A stretch of 40,902 bases of DNA from assembly GCF_001544495.1 (NCBI RefSeq), contig NZ_FCNZ02000035.1, forward strand, positions 1 to 40,902. The letters are read 5' to 3'. This DNA is from Caballeronia telluris. GTDB lineage: Bacteria; Pseudomonadota; Gammaproteobacteria; Burkholderiales; Burkholderiaceae. The notes beneath the pieces were generated by a model. That model saw only the letters and a program-made list of their open reading frames with translations, did no database searches and was not told the DNA's origin. A program made the position numbers and the translations under genes. Numbering within the stretch: position 1 is the stretch's first letter; each line of letters starts with the position of its first letter. This document shows, in pieces, positions 8,652-17,512 of this stretch.

Positions 8652-10284
8652 TGCCCAGCAACATCCGCGCGGCAAGAACGGACGTGCTCCCAATGTCTTT
8701 CGCGTGGGCGCCTGGACGGCGATGCGTGAGTACCCGCAGGATGAAGCCGTCGACTTCGCGATCATTGGGACTGGCGCGGGCGGTGGCACGCTCGCGTGTC
8801 GTCTCGCTGAAAAAGGCTTCAGGGTGGTCGCATTCGACGCGGGCGCATGGTGGCGTCCGCTGGAGGAGTTCGCGTCCGACGAGACGCACCAAAACAAGCT
8901 TTACTGGACCGATGAGCGCATCTGCGATGGCGAAAATCCGCTCAGACTTGGCAACAACAATAGTGGCAAGGCGGTAGGCGGGAGCACCGTGCATTTCGCG
9001 ATGGTGTCGTTGCGGTTTCGCCCGGAGTGGTTCAAATCCCGCAGCCTGCTTGGCTATGGAGCGGACTGGCCCATTGACTGGCGCGAAATGTGGCGCTATT
9101 ACGCCCAGGTCGAAGACGCGCTCAAGATATCAGGGCCTGTCAACTATCCGTGGGGTCCGAAGCGCCGCCGCTATCCATACCGGCCGCACGAACTCAACGC
9201 GGCCGCGCTCGTGCTCGCGCGAGGCGCCGAGGCACTTGGCATTCCTTGGTCTCCGACACCGCTCGCCACCTTGTCGGCCCCGCGGGGCGAAGCGCATCCA
9301 TGCGTCTACCGGGGCTTTTGCGTGTCAGGTTGTGCGACCAATGCGAAGCAAAGTGCGCTCGTTACGTGGGTACCCCGCGCGCTTGCCGCGGGCGCGGAAA
9401 TACGGGACCTCGCGATGGTGGGCCGCATTGACACGAATGAGGCTGGCCGCGTGAGCGGAGTCGAATATTTTCGCGAGGGGCGCTGGCAGTTTCAGCGAGC
9501 CCGCAACGTGGTCGTCGCGGGTTATGCGATCGAGACGCCGCGCCTGTTGCTGCTGTCGGCGAATGCCCGCTTTCCCGATGGGCTCGCCAACAGCTCGGGC
9601 CTTGTCGGCAAGAACCTGATGGTGCAGTCGAACCAGGCCACCTGGGGCGTGATGCCTGAAGAAATCCGCTGGTACAAGGGCCCGCCGTCGCTTGCGCTCA
9701 CCGAGCACTGGAACTATACCGACAAGGGCAAGGACTTCTTTGGCGGCTATTGCTACATGAGCCAGGGGCCATTGCCCAACGCCTGGGCCGCAACGCAGAA
9801 CGGACGCGGACTATGGGGCGAAGCGCTTATGCGAGAGATGCAGAAGTATAACCATCAGGCTGGACTGAAAATCGTAGGCGAAACCCTGCCGCAAGAGCGC
9901 AACCGTGTGACGCTTGCCGACGAAAAGGACCAGTACGGACTGCCAGTCGCGCGCGTCACGTACTCATTTTGCGACAACGACCGCCGCCTAATCGCGCATT
10001 CGCTCGACTTCATGGGGCGCGCACTGCATGCCGCGGGCGCCAGCGAAATCTGGAACGAGACGGATGACACCTGTCACTTGAACGGCACCGCTCGCATGGG
10101 CGACGATCCGCGCACGAGCGTCGTGAACGCGGACTGCCGCAGTTGGGACGTTCCGAATCTGTGGATCTGCGACGGTTCGGTGTTTCCAACGGTCGGTGGG
10201 GTGAACCCTTCTCTGACGATTCAGGCGATCGCCTGCCGGACAGCGGATCGCATCGCCGTGCTCAGGGCGCGCGGCGAACTCTAG
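8641..10284 (+). CDS. GMC family FAD-dependent oxidoreductase (sugar/alcohol dehydrogenase catalytic subunit)
   Basis: This 547-aa flavoprotein has the FAD Rossmann motif IIGTGAGGGTLACRLAE near residue 40, the GGSTVHFAMV substrate-side loop, a Cys-bearing segment (CVYRGFCVSGCATNAK), and the C-terminal GMC signature DTCHLNGTARMGDDP with the catalytic His, followed by DGSVFPTVGGVNPSLT. This arrangement is that of membrane-bound gluconate/sorbitol/glucose dehydrogenase large subunits. ATG 8641 gives an 11-bp overlap with subunit 3; an internal ATG at 8728 is an alternative. Electrons would pass to a tri-haem cytochrome c such as the one at 17513, or directly to quinone. There is no signal peptide of its own, which is usual, but subunit 3 also lacks one. 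Confidence 0.9.
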   Translation: MLDDAQQHPRGKNGRAPNVFRVGAWTAMREYPQDEAVDFAIIGTGAGGGTLACRLAEKGFRVVAFDAGAWWRPLEEFASDETHQNKLYWTDERICDGENPLRLGNNNSGKAVGGSTVHFAMVSLRFRPEWFKSRSLLGYGADWPIDWREMWRYYAQVEDALKISGPVNYPWGPKRRRYPYRPHELNAAALVLARGAEALGIPWSPTPLATLSAPRGEAHPCVYRGFCVSGCATNAKQSALVTWVPRALAAGAEIRDLAMVGRIDTNEAGRVSGVEYFREGRWQFQRARNVVVAGYAIETPRLLLLSANARFPDGLANSSGLVGKNLMVQSNQATWGVMPEEIRWYKGPPSLALTEHWNYTDKGKDFFGGYCYMSQGPLPNAWAATQNGRGLWGEALMREMQKYNHQAGLKIVGETLPQERNRVTLADEKDQYGLPVARVTYSFCDNDRRLIAHSLDFMGRALHAAGASEIWNETDDTCHLNGTARMGDDPRTSVVNADCRSWDVPNLWICDGSVFPTVGGVNPSLTIQAIACRTADRIAVLRARGEL

Positions 10285-10350
10285 GTCCAGAACCCCGGCC
10301 GCCAAGCGATGCAGTCGCAATTGGTCAGACGAAGAACAATGGAGAGTAGC

Positions 10351-11427
10351 GTGAGAAAGAGCATACGGAATCCAAAAAACGTCGTCGTCACGGGTGGAAG
10401 CGCCGGGGTCGGGCGAGCGGCAGCACTCGCGTTCGCCGGCCGTGGCGCGAATGTGGCAGTGCTCGCCCGCGATCTGAGCGCGCTCGAGGAAGTCGCGTTG
10501 CAATTGCGCGAGCTTGGCGTGCGCGCGTTGCCAATCGCTGTCGATGTGAGCGATGCGGATGCACTCGAGGCGGCCGCCGAGCGGGTCGAAGCGGAACTCG
10601 GTCCCATCGACGTGTGGGTGAATGACGCGATGGTAACGGTGTTTTCGCCGGTCGAGCGCCTGACACCCGAGGAGTTTCGTCGTGTCACGGAGGTCACTTA
10701 TCTCGGCTATGTATGGGGAACAATGGCAGCGCTCAAACGGATGAATCGTCGTAATCACGGCGTCATCGTACAGGTCGGCTCGGCATTGGCGTACCGTTCG
10801 ATCCCGCTGCAATCGGCCTATTGCGGCGCCAAACATGCGATCCGCGGGTTCACCGATGCACTGCGCTGCGAGTTACTGCACGAACACAGCAACGTCCACC
10901 TGACGATGGTGCAGATGCCTGCACTCAACACGCCGCAGTTCAATTGGGCTGTGTCCCACATGTCCCATGCGCCGCAACCCGTGCCGCCCATCTATCAACC
11001 TGAAGTCGCCGCGCGCGCCATCGTTTGGGCGGCGACGCACCGTCGGCGCGAATTGTTTGTGGGTCTCTCGTCGATCAAGGCGATTCTCGCGAACAAAGTG
11101 GCTCCCGGCATGTTGGATCGATACCTGGGACGAAAAGGCTACGCCATGCAGCAGCGTCCAGAACCGTTGCGGACGGATCGTCCCACGGACTTATGGCTTC
11201 CTGTTTCAGGAGAGCATCGTGTGCGCGGAGCTTTTACCGCAGAATCCCGGGAAACGAGCGCGGCGCTGTGGCTCGACACGCACCGTGCTCTGGCCGTGTG
11301 TGCCGCCGCGTTGATGGCCGCGGTGGTGGTTTGGCGCCGCACGAGCAGGCGACTGAGCAAGCCGCTTAGTAAGCCGCTTAATAAGCCACTGAGTAAGCCA
11401 CGCCGCAAGTCACTCGATACGCGTTAG
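10351..11427 (+). CDS. Short-chain dehydrogenase with C-terminal membrane tail
   Basis: The Rossmann fold is of classical SDR type, with the cofactor motif TGGSAGVGRA, the structural Asn in VNDAM, Ser in QVGSALAY and the catalytic pair YCGAK. It looks like the longer SDRs that act on steroids, polyols or lipids; the substrate is unknown. After the SDR core (to about residue 300) comes a hydrophobic helix (ALAVCAAALMAAVVVW), then an Arg/Lys-rich tail with a KPLS-type repeat encoded by four 12-bp units. GTG 10351 was preferred because GGAGAG lies 5 nt upstream; ATG 10339 or 10309 would add 4 or 14 residues. It lies between the GMC gene and the GH15 gene, all on the same strand, so it is probably part of the same operon. 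Confidence 0.82.
   Translation: MRKSIRNPKNVVVTGGSAGVGRAAALAFAGRGANVAVLARDLSALEEVALQLRELGVRALPIAVDVSDADALEAAAERVEAELGPIDVWVNDAMVTVFSPVERLTPEEFRRVTEVTYLGYVWGTMAALKRMNRRNHGVIVQVGSALAYRSIPLQSAYCGAKHAIRGFTDALRCELLHEHSNVHLTMVQMPALNTPQFNWAVSHMSHAPQPVPPIYQPEVAARAIVWAATHRRRELFVGLSSIKAILANKVAPGMLDRYLGRKGYAMQQRPEPLRTDRPTDLWLPVSGEHRVRGAFTAESRETSAALWLDTHRALAVCAAALMAAVVVWRRTSRRLSKPLSKPLNKPLSKPRRKSLDTR
11356..11403 (+). repeat. 12-bp tandem repeat in the SDR gene tail
   Basis: Four 12-bp units begin at 11356, 11368, 11380 and 11392. The first three differ by one to three bases and the fourth diverges at its end. They encode SKPL/NKPL units in frame at the C-terminus of the SDR. This length is prone to expansion and contraction by slippage without a frameshift. 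Confidence 0.8.
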
Positions 11428-11435
11428 GAGGGGCG

Positions 11436-13253
11436 ATGGCCGCACGGATCGAGGACTACGCGCTGCTCGGAGACGGTCGCTCCGCCGCGCTCGTGGACCG
11501 ACACGGCTCAATCGACTGGCTGTGCTGGCCATCGTTCGACAGCGATACGTGCTTTGCCGCGTTGCTCGGCGACCCGGGCAACGGACGCTGGCGCCTTGCA
11601 CCGCGCGAGGCGATCCTCTCCGCCAAACGCTGTTATTACGGTCAGGGACTTGTCCTCGAGACGACGCTCACCACGGGTTCCGGCATCGTCATTCTCACGG
11701 ACTGGATGGTCTGGGGCGCGACGCCCCCGATCCTGGCGCGCCGGGTGCGCTGCGAGGGCGCTCCGGTGTTAATCGAATGCGAACTGATCGTCCGCTTCGA
11801 TTACGGACGGGCCGTGCCCTGGAGCAAGAAATCGGGCACCCGGGTGCAGTTGATGGCCGGCCCACAGACGCTTTGGCTGGATTCTTCCGCAGAACTGAGC
11901 TGCGTTGGCAACGACGTGCGGATGAGTTTCACCTTGGCGCCCGGCGAGGAGCGGACCTTTTCGCTTACCTGTGTGCCTTCAACGAGTCCTGCGCCGGCCG
12001 TTCCCGATATGGACGCGGCGCTCGACGGTACCGCGACGTTTTGGGCCGGATGGTCGGCGCGCAGTATGGCGACGGGGCCTTATGCCAATGCGATACAGCG
12101 ATCGCTGGTCACGCTTAAGGCGCTGTCAAGCCTCGATTCGGGTGGCGTGATTGCCGCACCGACCAGTTCTCTGCCTGAGACAATTGGCGGCCAGCGAAAC
12201 TGGGATTACCGGTTCTGCTGGCTGCGCGACGCGAGCTTCACTCTCAAAGCGCTGCTGGCAGGTGGCTATCATGATGAAGCGGCGCGTTGGCGGGACTGGC
12301 TCGTGCGAGCTGTTGGGGGTGATCCGGCGCAAGTGCAAATTATGTACGCGCTCAATGGTGCGCGCCGTGTCGACGAGTGGGAGTGTCCATGGCTGCCTGG
12401 GTATGAGCGCTCAACCCCTGTGCGTTTCGGCAATGCAGCCGTTGGCCAGCTGCAGCTTGACGTCTACGGCGAAGTTCTGAATGCGCTTTATATCTGCCGG
12501 CGTGCCGGCCTGCCGCCTGACGACGACGCCTGGTTGCTGGAACAGGGGCTGGTCGGTCATTTGGGGAAGGTCTGGCGCGAACCGGACGATGGCATTTGGG
12601 AGGTGCGCAGTGGTCGCAAGCCGTTCACCTTGTCCAAGATCATGGCGTGGGTGGCGGTCGACCGCGCGGTGCGTTCTGCACAAGAATTTAACAAGCAGGG
12701 GCCCATCGAAGACTGGCAACGGCTTGCGAAGCGCATTCGTCACGACGTGCTCGAACATGGCTTCAATCGAAAACTCAACAGCTTTACCCAAAGCTACGGC
12801 GGCGACACGCTCGATGCCAGCCTGCTGTTGATTCCGCTTACTGGTTTTCTCAGAGCGGACGATCCTCGGGTAAATGGGACGGTCGATGCGATCGAACGTG
12901 GATTGGTGGAGGACGGGCTAGTCCTGCGCTATCGCATCGAAGCAACGAATGACGACTCGGCGACCGAGGAGGGGGCGTTTCTCGCCTGTTCTTTTTGGCT
13001 CGCGCATGTCCAGCGCTTGCAAGGTCGAGGATCGGCGGCTCGAACGCTTTTTGAACGCCTGCTCGAGCTTCGCAACGATGTGGGTCTCTTGCCCGAAGAG
13101 TATGACTTCAGGAAAAGGCGGCTGTGCGGGAATTTTCCGCAGGCATTCTCACACGTGGCGCTGGTCAATGCCGGGATGGCGATGAGTTCGGAAATCCACA
13201 GCGCCCCCGAACACAAGAGCCCGCTTCGTCACGGCGCTGAGGCTGACAAATGA
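11436..13253 (+). CDS. Glycoside hydrolase family 15 protein (glucoamylase/trehalase-like)
   Basis: This 605-aa protein has an N-terminal beta-sandwich domain (about 5-190, beginning IEDYALLGDGRSAALVDRHG) and a C-terminal alpha/alpha-barrel. Catalytic-domain landmarks are GGQRNWDYRFCWLRDASFT, GIWEVRSGRKPFT with the first candidate Glu, and EEGAFLACSFWLA with the second. Members hydrolyse terminal alpha-glucosidic bonds of maltooligosaccharides, glycogen fragments or trehalose, releasing glucose. There is no signal peptide, so it is cytoplasmic. GGAGGGG lies just before ATG 11436, and the 3' end overlaps the oxidase subunit II gene by 4 bp (ATGA). In context it may mobilise a storage or compatible sugar to supply the neighbouring oxidising enzymes (inference). 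Confidence 0.92.
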   Translation: MAARIEDYALLGDGRSAALVDRHGSIDWLCWPSFDSDTCFAALLGDPGNGRWRLAPREAILSAKRCYYGQGLVLETTLTTGSGIVILTDWMVWGATPPILARRVRCEGAPVLIECELIVRFDYGRAVPWSKKSGTRVQLMAGPQTLWLDSSAELSCVGNDVRMSFTLAPGEERTFSLTCVPSTSPAPAVPDMDAALDGTATFWAGWSARSMATGPYANAIQRSLVTLKALSSLDSGGVIAAPTSSLPETIGGQRNWDYRFCWLRDASFTLKALLAGGYHDEAARWRDWLVRAVGGDPAQVQIMYALNGARRVDEWECPWLPGYERSTPVRFGNAAVGQLQLDVYGEVLNALYICRRAGLPPDDDAWLLEQGLVGHLGKVWREPDDGIWEVRSGRKPFTLSKIMAWVAVDRAVRSAQEFNKQGPIEDWQRLAKRIRHDVLEHGFNRKLNSFTQSYGGDTLDASLLLIPLTGFLRADDPRVNGTVDAIERGLVEDGLVLRYRIEATNDDSATEEGAFLACSFWLAHVQRLQGRGSAARTLFERLLELRNDVGLLPEEYDFRKRRLCGNFPQAFSHVALVNAGMAMSSEIHSAPEHKSPLRHGAEADK

Positions 13254-14326
13254 CCATTTCCATTCGCGCCGCGCCCCGTAGGCCCGACAGGGTCGCCGTG
13301 CTGGCGGTTCTCGCCGTGATATTTTTGGCCGATAGGTCTGCGACAGCGTCGGCCGAGGAGAATTCTGCGCCGCTGAACTACTTCCTCCATGCAGCGGGAC
13401 CCGCGGCGTCGCCGACGCTTTGGCTGGGCTGGATATTTGCAGGGATTTGTGCCGGTGTGTGTCTGATCATCGCGGTGCTACTGACCGCCGCAATCCTGCG
13501 GCGGCGACCGATGTCACTCCCCGCTGACCTCGGTGCGTTAGCCGCCACCGGTGGAGGAACAAAATGGATTTACGTGGGCGTCGGCATGTCCACAGTCGTG
13601 CTCGTCGCCATGCTCGTATATGCATTGATGACACTCGAAAGCGTCGCCAAACCCAACGACTCGCCTTCGCTGACCATTACCGTCACCGCGTACGACTGGT
13701 GGTGGAAAATCTCCTACGCCGATGCCGCTGATCCGGGACAACGCTTTGTCACGGCGAACGAGATCCACATTCCGGTCGGTGAACCGGTCAAACTCAAGCT
13801 GGAAAGTGCGGATGTCATACACGCGTTCTGGGTGCCGGTGCTCGCTGGCAAGACGCAGACGATCCCTGGTCAAACCAACGAGCAATGGATTCAGGCGGAC
13901 CGTCCCGGTTTCTACCGCGGTCAGTGTTCGCAGTTTTGTGGCGCGCAGCACGCGCATATGGCGTTTGAAGTGATCGCGCAGAGCCGCGCCGATTTTGCGG
14001 CGTGGAGCGCGCAACAGGCTCAAGCTCACGTGCAGCCGTCCACAATCAGCCCGTCAATTGCGGCGGGGCACAAGCTCTTCGACGAACGATGCGCCGGCTG
14101 TCACGCGGTTCGGGGTTCATCCGCGCAAGGTGCACAGGCGCCTGACCTCACACACCTCAACACGCGTCGATTGATTGCTGCCGGCTTGCTCGCTAACACT
14201 GCGGCAAACCAGCTTGACTGGATCACCCGCGCACAGCAGATCAAGCCGGAATCAATGATGCCCAGCATGATTTTGAGCCAACAGGAAGCCGCCGATCTGT
14301 CGGCCTTTCTCGCTACGTTGCGATAA
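13250..14326 (+). CDS. ctaC: Cytochrome c oxidase subunit II with fused cytochrome c domain (caa3 type)
   Basis: This 358-aa protein has an N-terminal signal segment, two transmembrane helices (about 58-80 and 105-127), a periplasmic cupredoxin domain and a C-terminal cytochrome c domain. CuA ligands are visible: His in ADVIHAFWVPV and the cluster CSQFCGAQHAHM (C-x3-C-x3-H-x2-M). The haem motif CAGCH comes near residue 282 and a possible Met ligand in the PESMMPSM region. A fused cytochrome c marks caa3-type oxidases, which accept electrons from small c-type cytochromes. It overlaps the GH15 gene by 4 bp; subunit I starts 19 bp downstream. SCO and CtaG, encoded divergently at 1987-3508, would load its copper. 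Confidence 0.95.
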   Translation: MTISIRAAPRRPDRVAVLAVLAVIFLADRSATASAEENSAPLNYFLHAAGPAASPTLWLGWIFAGICAGVCLIIAVLLTAAILRRRPMSLPADLGALAATGGGTKWIYVGVGMSTVVLVAMLVYALMTLESVAKPNDSPSLTITVTAYDWWWKISYADAADPGQRFVTANEIHIPVGEPVKLKLESADVIHAFWVPVLAGKTQTIPGQTNEQWIQADRPGFYRGQCSQFCGAQHAHMAFEVIAQSRADFAAWSAQQAQAHVQPSTISPSIAAGHKLFDERCAGCHAVRGSSAQGAQAPDLTHLNTRRLIAAGLLANTAANQLDWITRAQQIKPESMMPSMILSQQEAADLSAFLATLR

Positions 14327-14345
14327 CCACAGGCACGATGAGGCC

Positions 14346-16367
14346 ATGAGCGCACCTGCTGAACCTGAACGCAATGCGTCGCCGCCGAGGCCACTGGCGC
14401 TCTCGCGGGTGCCTGAGATTGGCCGCGTCACGCCCGGAAGTCCGACGCAGCGGCGCCTGCAGAAAATTTGGGAGAGCGAACCCGGCTGGCGGGGCTGGCT
14501 TTCAACCGTCGATCATAAGAGCATCGGTCTGCGCTACATCGTCACCGCATTCGTTTTCTTGTTGATGGGCGGCGTCGAGGCTCTGATTATGAGGCTTCAG
14601 TTGGCGCGCCCGAACGCCGCCTTGCTTACGCCGGAACAGTACAACCAGCTGTTCACGATGCACGGCGTGACGATGATCTTTCTCTACGCGCTGCCGGTGC
14701 TCTCGGGGTTTTCGAACTATCTGTGGCCTTTGATTTTGGGCGCGCGCGACATGGCGTTTCCCCGGCTCAATGCGTTCTCGTATTGGGTGTTCGTGTTCGC
14801 TGGCATTTTCCTCTATTCGAGCTTCCCGTTTGGCCAGGCACCAAACGCGGGCTGGTTCAACTACGTGCCGCTTTCCAGCCTTCCGTACGACACGGGCCCT
14901 AACATCGACGTCTATGCGCTCGGCATGGTGCTGCTGGGCATTTCGACTACGGTAGGATCGGTCAATTTTATCGCCACGCTGGCGCGCATGCGCGCCCCCG
15001 GCATGTCCATCGACCGGGTGCCTGTGCTCGTGTGGGGCACGCTAACGGCTTCCGGTGGAAATTTGCTGGCAGTGCCCGCGGTCAGTCTCGCCTTTTTCAT
15101 GTTGTGGCTCGACCGGCAGTTTGGTACGCATTTTTTCGACGTCTTGAATGGCGGCAAGCCGCTTCTGTGGCAGCACATGTTCTGGATGTTCGCTCACCCC
15201 TGGGTCTATGCCGTGGTGCTGCCAGCGATGGGCATTGTCTCCGACGCGTTGCCTGTCTTCTGCCGCCGACCGCTCGTGGGCTACACCCCTGTTGCGCTAG
15301 CGACGGTCGCGACGATGGTGGTGGGCTTCATTGTGTGGATCCATCACATGTTTGCCACCGGAATACCGGCGCTTGCCTTGGCGTTTTTCGGCTCCGCAAG
15401 CATGGTGATCGCGATCCCCAGCGCCGTTGCCACTTTCGCGTGGCTTGCGACGATCTATACGGGCCGTCCGGTGTTCAAGGTCCCCTTCTTTTATTTCGCC
15501 GGTTTTGTGCTGCTGTTCGTGATCGGCGGCGTGTCCGGCGTGATGACGGCTGCCGTTCCACTCGACTGGCAGCTCACCGACACATATTTCGTGGTGGCGC
15601 ATCTTCACTATGTGCTGCTTGGGATCAACGTCTTTCCGGTGATCGGTGGCATCTACTACTGGTTTCCCAAATTTACCGGTCGCATGATGAGCGAACGCTT
15701 GGGTAAGAGCGGCTTTGCAGTTCTTTTCATCGGCTTCAACGTTGCCTTTTTTCCGATGCATATCGCCGGGCTTCTTGGCATGCCGCGACGTATCTACACC
15801 TATCCCGCCGATATGGGATGGAACACCGTCAACCTGATCACCTCAATCGGATCCTTCGTGTTCGCGCTTGGTGTGTTGATCTTTCTGGTCGATCTTGCAT
15901 GGAGCTACAGGCGAGGGCCGGCTGCTGGCGACAACCCGTGGGATGCGCCCACGCTCGAGTGGTCCATTGCCTCACCGCCGCCGCCTTATAACTTTGCGAC
16001 CATCCCGTTTGTCGGAAGCCGCCACCCGTTGTGGGAGCGCCGGCTTGCCAGCGAACAAGGAGACCATCCAGGGTCCGTGCTCAATGAAGGCTACATCCTC
16101 GACGATGGACGCGAAGCGCTCGGCACGACGGCGCTCGACGGCGAACCGAACATCATCCTGAAAATGCCGGGCGATTCGTATGCACCGCTCTTCCTGGGCG
16201 TTTTTTCCACGCTTGTATTTGCGGGCATGATTCTTCACGCATGGTGGTTCGCCGCGGCGATGCTCGTCGCCGCCGCCTTCTCGGTGATCGCCTGGCTTTG
16301 GCCCGAGCGCGGCCTGTTGCAACGGGAGCCGTTCCCCGTACACGACGAGGGAGGCGAAATTGGCTGA
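14346..16367 (+). CDS. ctaD: Cytochrome c oxidase subunit I (haem-copper oxidase)
   Basis: This 673-aa protein contains the 12-helix haem-copper core. Visible are the haem a His in FTMHGVTMIF, the D-channel entrance segment GARDMAFPRLNAFSYW, the CuB His and cross-linked Tyr (H284 and Y288 of HPWVY), the CuB pair in WIHHMF, and the haem a3/haem a His in VVAHLHYVL. At position 286 Trp replaces the Glu that conducts protons in A1 oxidases, and the preceding residues are FA, not the YS of A2 oxidases. The protein continues past the core with a soluble linker (about 530-610) and two more helices. The subunit III gene starts 8 bp before its stop. Role: reduction of O2 to water with proton pumping. 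Confidence 0.96.
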   Translation: MSAPAEPERNASPPRPLALSRVPEIGRVTPGSPTQRRLQKIWESEPGWRGWLSTVDHKSIGLRYIVTAFVFLLMGGVEALIMRLQLARPNAALLTPEQYNQLFTMHGVTMIFLYALPVLSGFSNYLWPLILGARDMAFPRLNAFSYWVFVFAGIFLYSSFPFGQAPNAGWFNYVPLSSLPYDTGPNIDVYALGMVLLGISTTVGSVNFIATLARMRAPGMSIDRVPVLVWGTLTASGGNLLAVPAVSLAFFMLWLDRQFGTHFFDVLNGGKPLLWQHMFWMFAHPWVYAVVLPAMGIVSDALPVFCRRPLVGYTPVALATVATMVVGFIVWIHHMFATGIPALALAFFGSASMVIAIPSAVATFAWLATIYTGRPVFKVPFFYFAGFVLLFVIGGVSGVMTAAVPLDWQLTDTYFVVAHLHYVLLGINVFPVIGGIYYWFPKFTGRMMSERLGKSGFAVLFIGFNVAFFPMHIAGLLGMPRRIYTYPADMGWNTVNLITSIGSFVFALGVLIFLVDLAWSYRRGPAAGDNPWDAPTLEWSIASPPPPYNFATIPFVGSRHPLWERRLASEQGDHPGSVLNEGYILDDGREALGTTALDGEPNIILKMPGDSYAPLFLGVFSTLVFAGMILHAWWFAAAMLVAAAFSVIAWLWPERGLLQREPFPVHDEGGEIG

Positions 16368-16968
16368 TGCGATCGATGGCTTCAACACCACGCGTGCCTT
16401 GCCAATCGGCAGCGCGGGTGAGCGATCCAGTGGTTGGTGGGGCGTGTGGACCATGATCGCCACCGAGTCCGCTCTGTTCGGCTATTTGATTTTTTCGTAT
16501 CTCTATCTCGCCTCACAATCGGCGCAGCATTGGCCTCCGGAAGGTCTGCCAAAACTCGGAATCGGGAGCGCCAACACTGTGGTTTTGCTGTCCAGCAGCT
16601 TCTTCGTGTGGTTCTGTGAACGATGCGTTCGGCGCAAACGACTGAGACTCGGGGTTGCATCGATGGGCGTCGGTATCTTGCTGGGGGCAGTTTTCGTTGG
16701 TGTCCAGCTCAAAGAATGGCACGACCATCCGTACGGCCCGACGACGCATCTCTATGGCTCGCTGTACTTCACCATCACGGGCTTCCACCTGCTGCACGTG
16801 CTGGTGGGAATCGTCATCCTGGTTTTGTTGCTGACGTGGACTGCCCTTGGATATTTCGACGAAAGGCGATGCGCCGCGCTAACCATCGGTGGGCTGTATT
16901 GGCACTTCGTGGACGTCGTGTGGTTATTCATCTTTGCGACGCTGTACTTGTCGCCGTACGTGCTTTAG
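16360..16968 (+). CDS. ctaE: Cytochrome c oxidase subunit III
   Basis: This 202-aa, five-helix protein is typical of bacterial short subunit III. Landmarks are WTMIATESALFGYLIF near the N-terminus, TGFHLLHVLVGI in the middle and GGLYWHFVDVVWLFIF at the C-terminal end, with the conserved lipid-contact and Glu/His positions. It starts with TTG at 16360, supported by GGGAGG 6 nt upstream and by an 8-bp overlap with subunit I. It stabilises proton uptake by subunit I. The gene order II-I-III matches other caa3-type clusters. Confidence 0.94.
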   Translation: MADAIDGFNTTRALPIGSAGERSSGWWGVWTMIATESALFGYLIFSYLYLASQSAQHWPPEGLPKLGIGSANTVVLLSSSFFVWFCERCVRRKRLRLGVASMGVGILLGAVFVGVQLKEWHDHPYGPTTHLYGSLYFTITGFHLLHVLVGIVILVLLLTWTALGYFDERRCAALTIGGLYWHFVDVVWLFIFATLYLSPYVL

Positions 16969-17004
16969 GTGTGTGCTTTAGGTTTGTGTCTTGGGAGAAT
17001 GAAC

Positions 17005-17508
17005 GTGTTTGTGCAACTGGTTCGGCCGCCGTCCGGTTCTGCGACCCCGCCCTTCGACGACGCCGGCCGGTCGCGACGCGAGACTCACCCAGCACCGAAG
17101 CGCGCCGAGGCCCACCCGCTACTCGTGCTGGCGGGTATCGTTGCTGCCCCGCTTGCCTGGATCATTCAGATCTGCATTTGTGAAGCGTTAGCCTCACACG
17201 CCTGTTTTCCGAAGGAGCATCCGTTGTCTGCTCCGGAGCTCACCTCGCTTCTGCGACTCGTTGCGGCTGTCAGTGCAGGGGCCTTCGTGATCGGAAGCTT
17301 GGGCTTCGTGGCAGCGTGGACGAGTTGGCGCACAGCCCGGAAGGAGCACACGGACACGGGTGAGCGTGATGCAACGGGGTTGTCAGAGCGTGGCCGGCGC
17401 ATGCATTTCCTCGCTCTAGTTGGCGTGCTCGGCAGCTCCGTTTTCTTGCTCGGACTGTTGCTGACCGCGATGGCGGCTTTTGTCGTGTCGCCGTGCGCAA
17501 GGTGGTGA
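17005..17508 (+). CDS. Small polytopic membrane protein in oxidase cluster
   Basis: This protein of about 167 aa begins with a polar N-terminal stretch (to about 30), followed by three hydrophobic helices: LLVLAGIVAAPLAWIIQI, the VAAVSAGAFVIGSLGFVAA region and FLALVGVLGSSVFLLGLLL. Cys residues lie in the first loop (ICICEALASHACF). It resembles no named subunit, but similar small membrane proteins follow subunit III in some oxidase clusters. GTG 17005 was preferred because GGGAG lies 7 nt upstream; ATG 16999 would be too close to it. The tri-haem cytochrome gene starts 4 bp after the stop. It is probably an accessory or assembly protein of the oxidase (inference). Confidence 0.7.
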   Translation: MFVQLVRPPSGSATPPFDDAGRSRRETHPAPKRAEAHPLLVLAGIVAAPLAWIIQICICEALASHACFPKEHPLSAPELTSLLRLVAAVSAGAFVIGSLGFVAAWTSWRTARKEHTDTGERDATGLSERGRRMHFLALVGVLGSSVFLLGLLLTAMAAFVVSPCARW

Positions 17509-17512
17509 ACCC

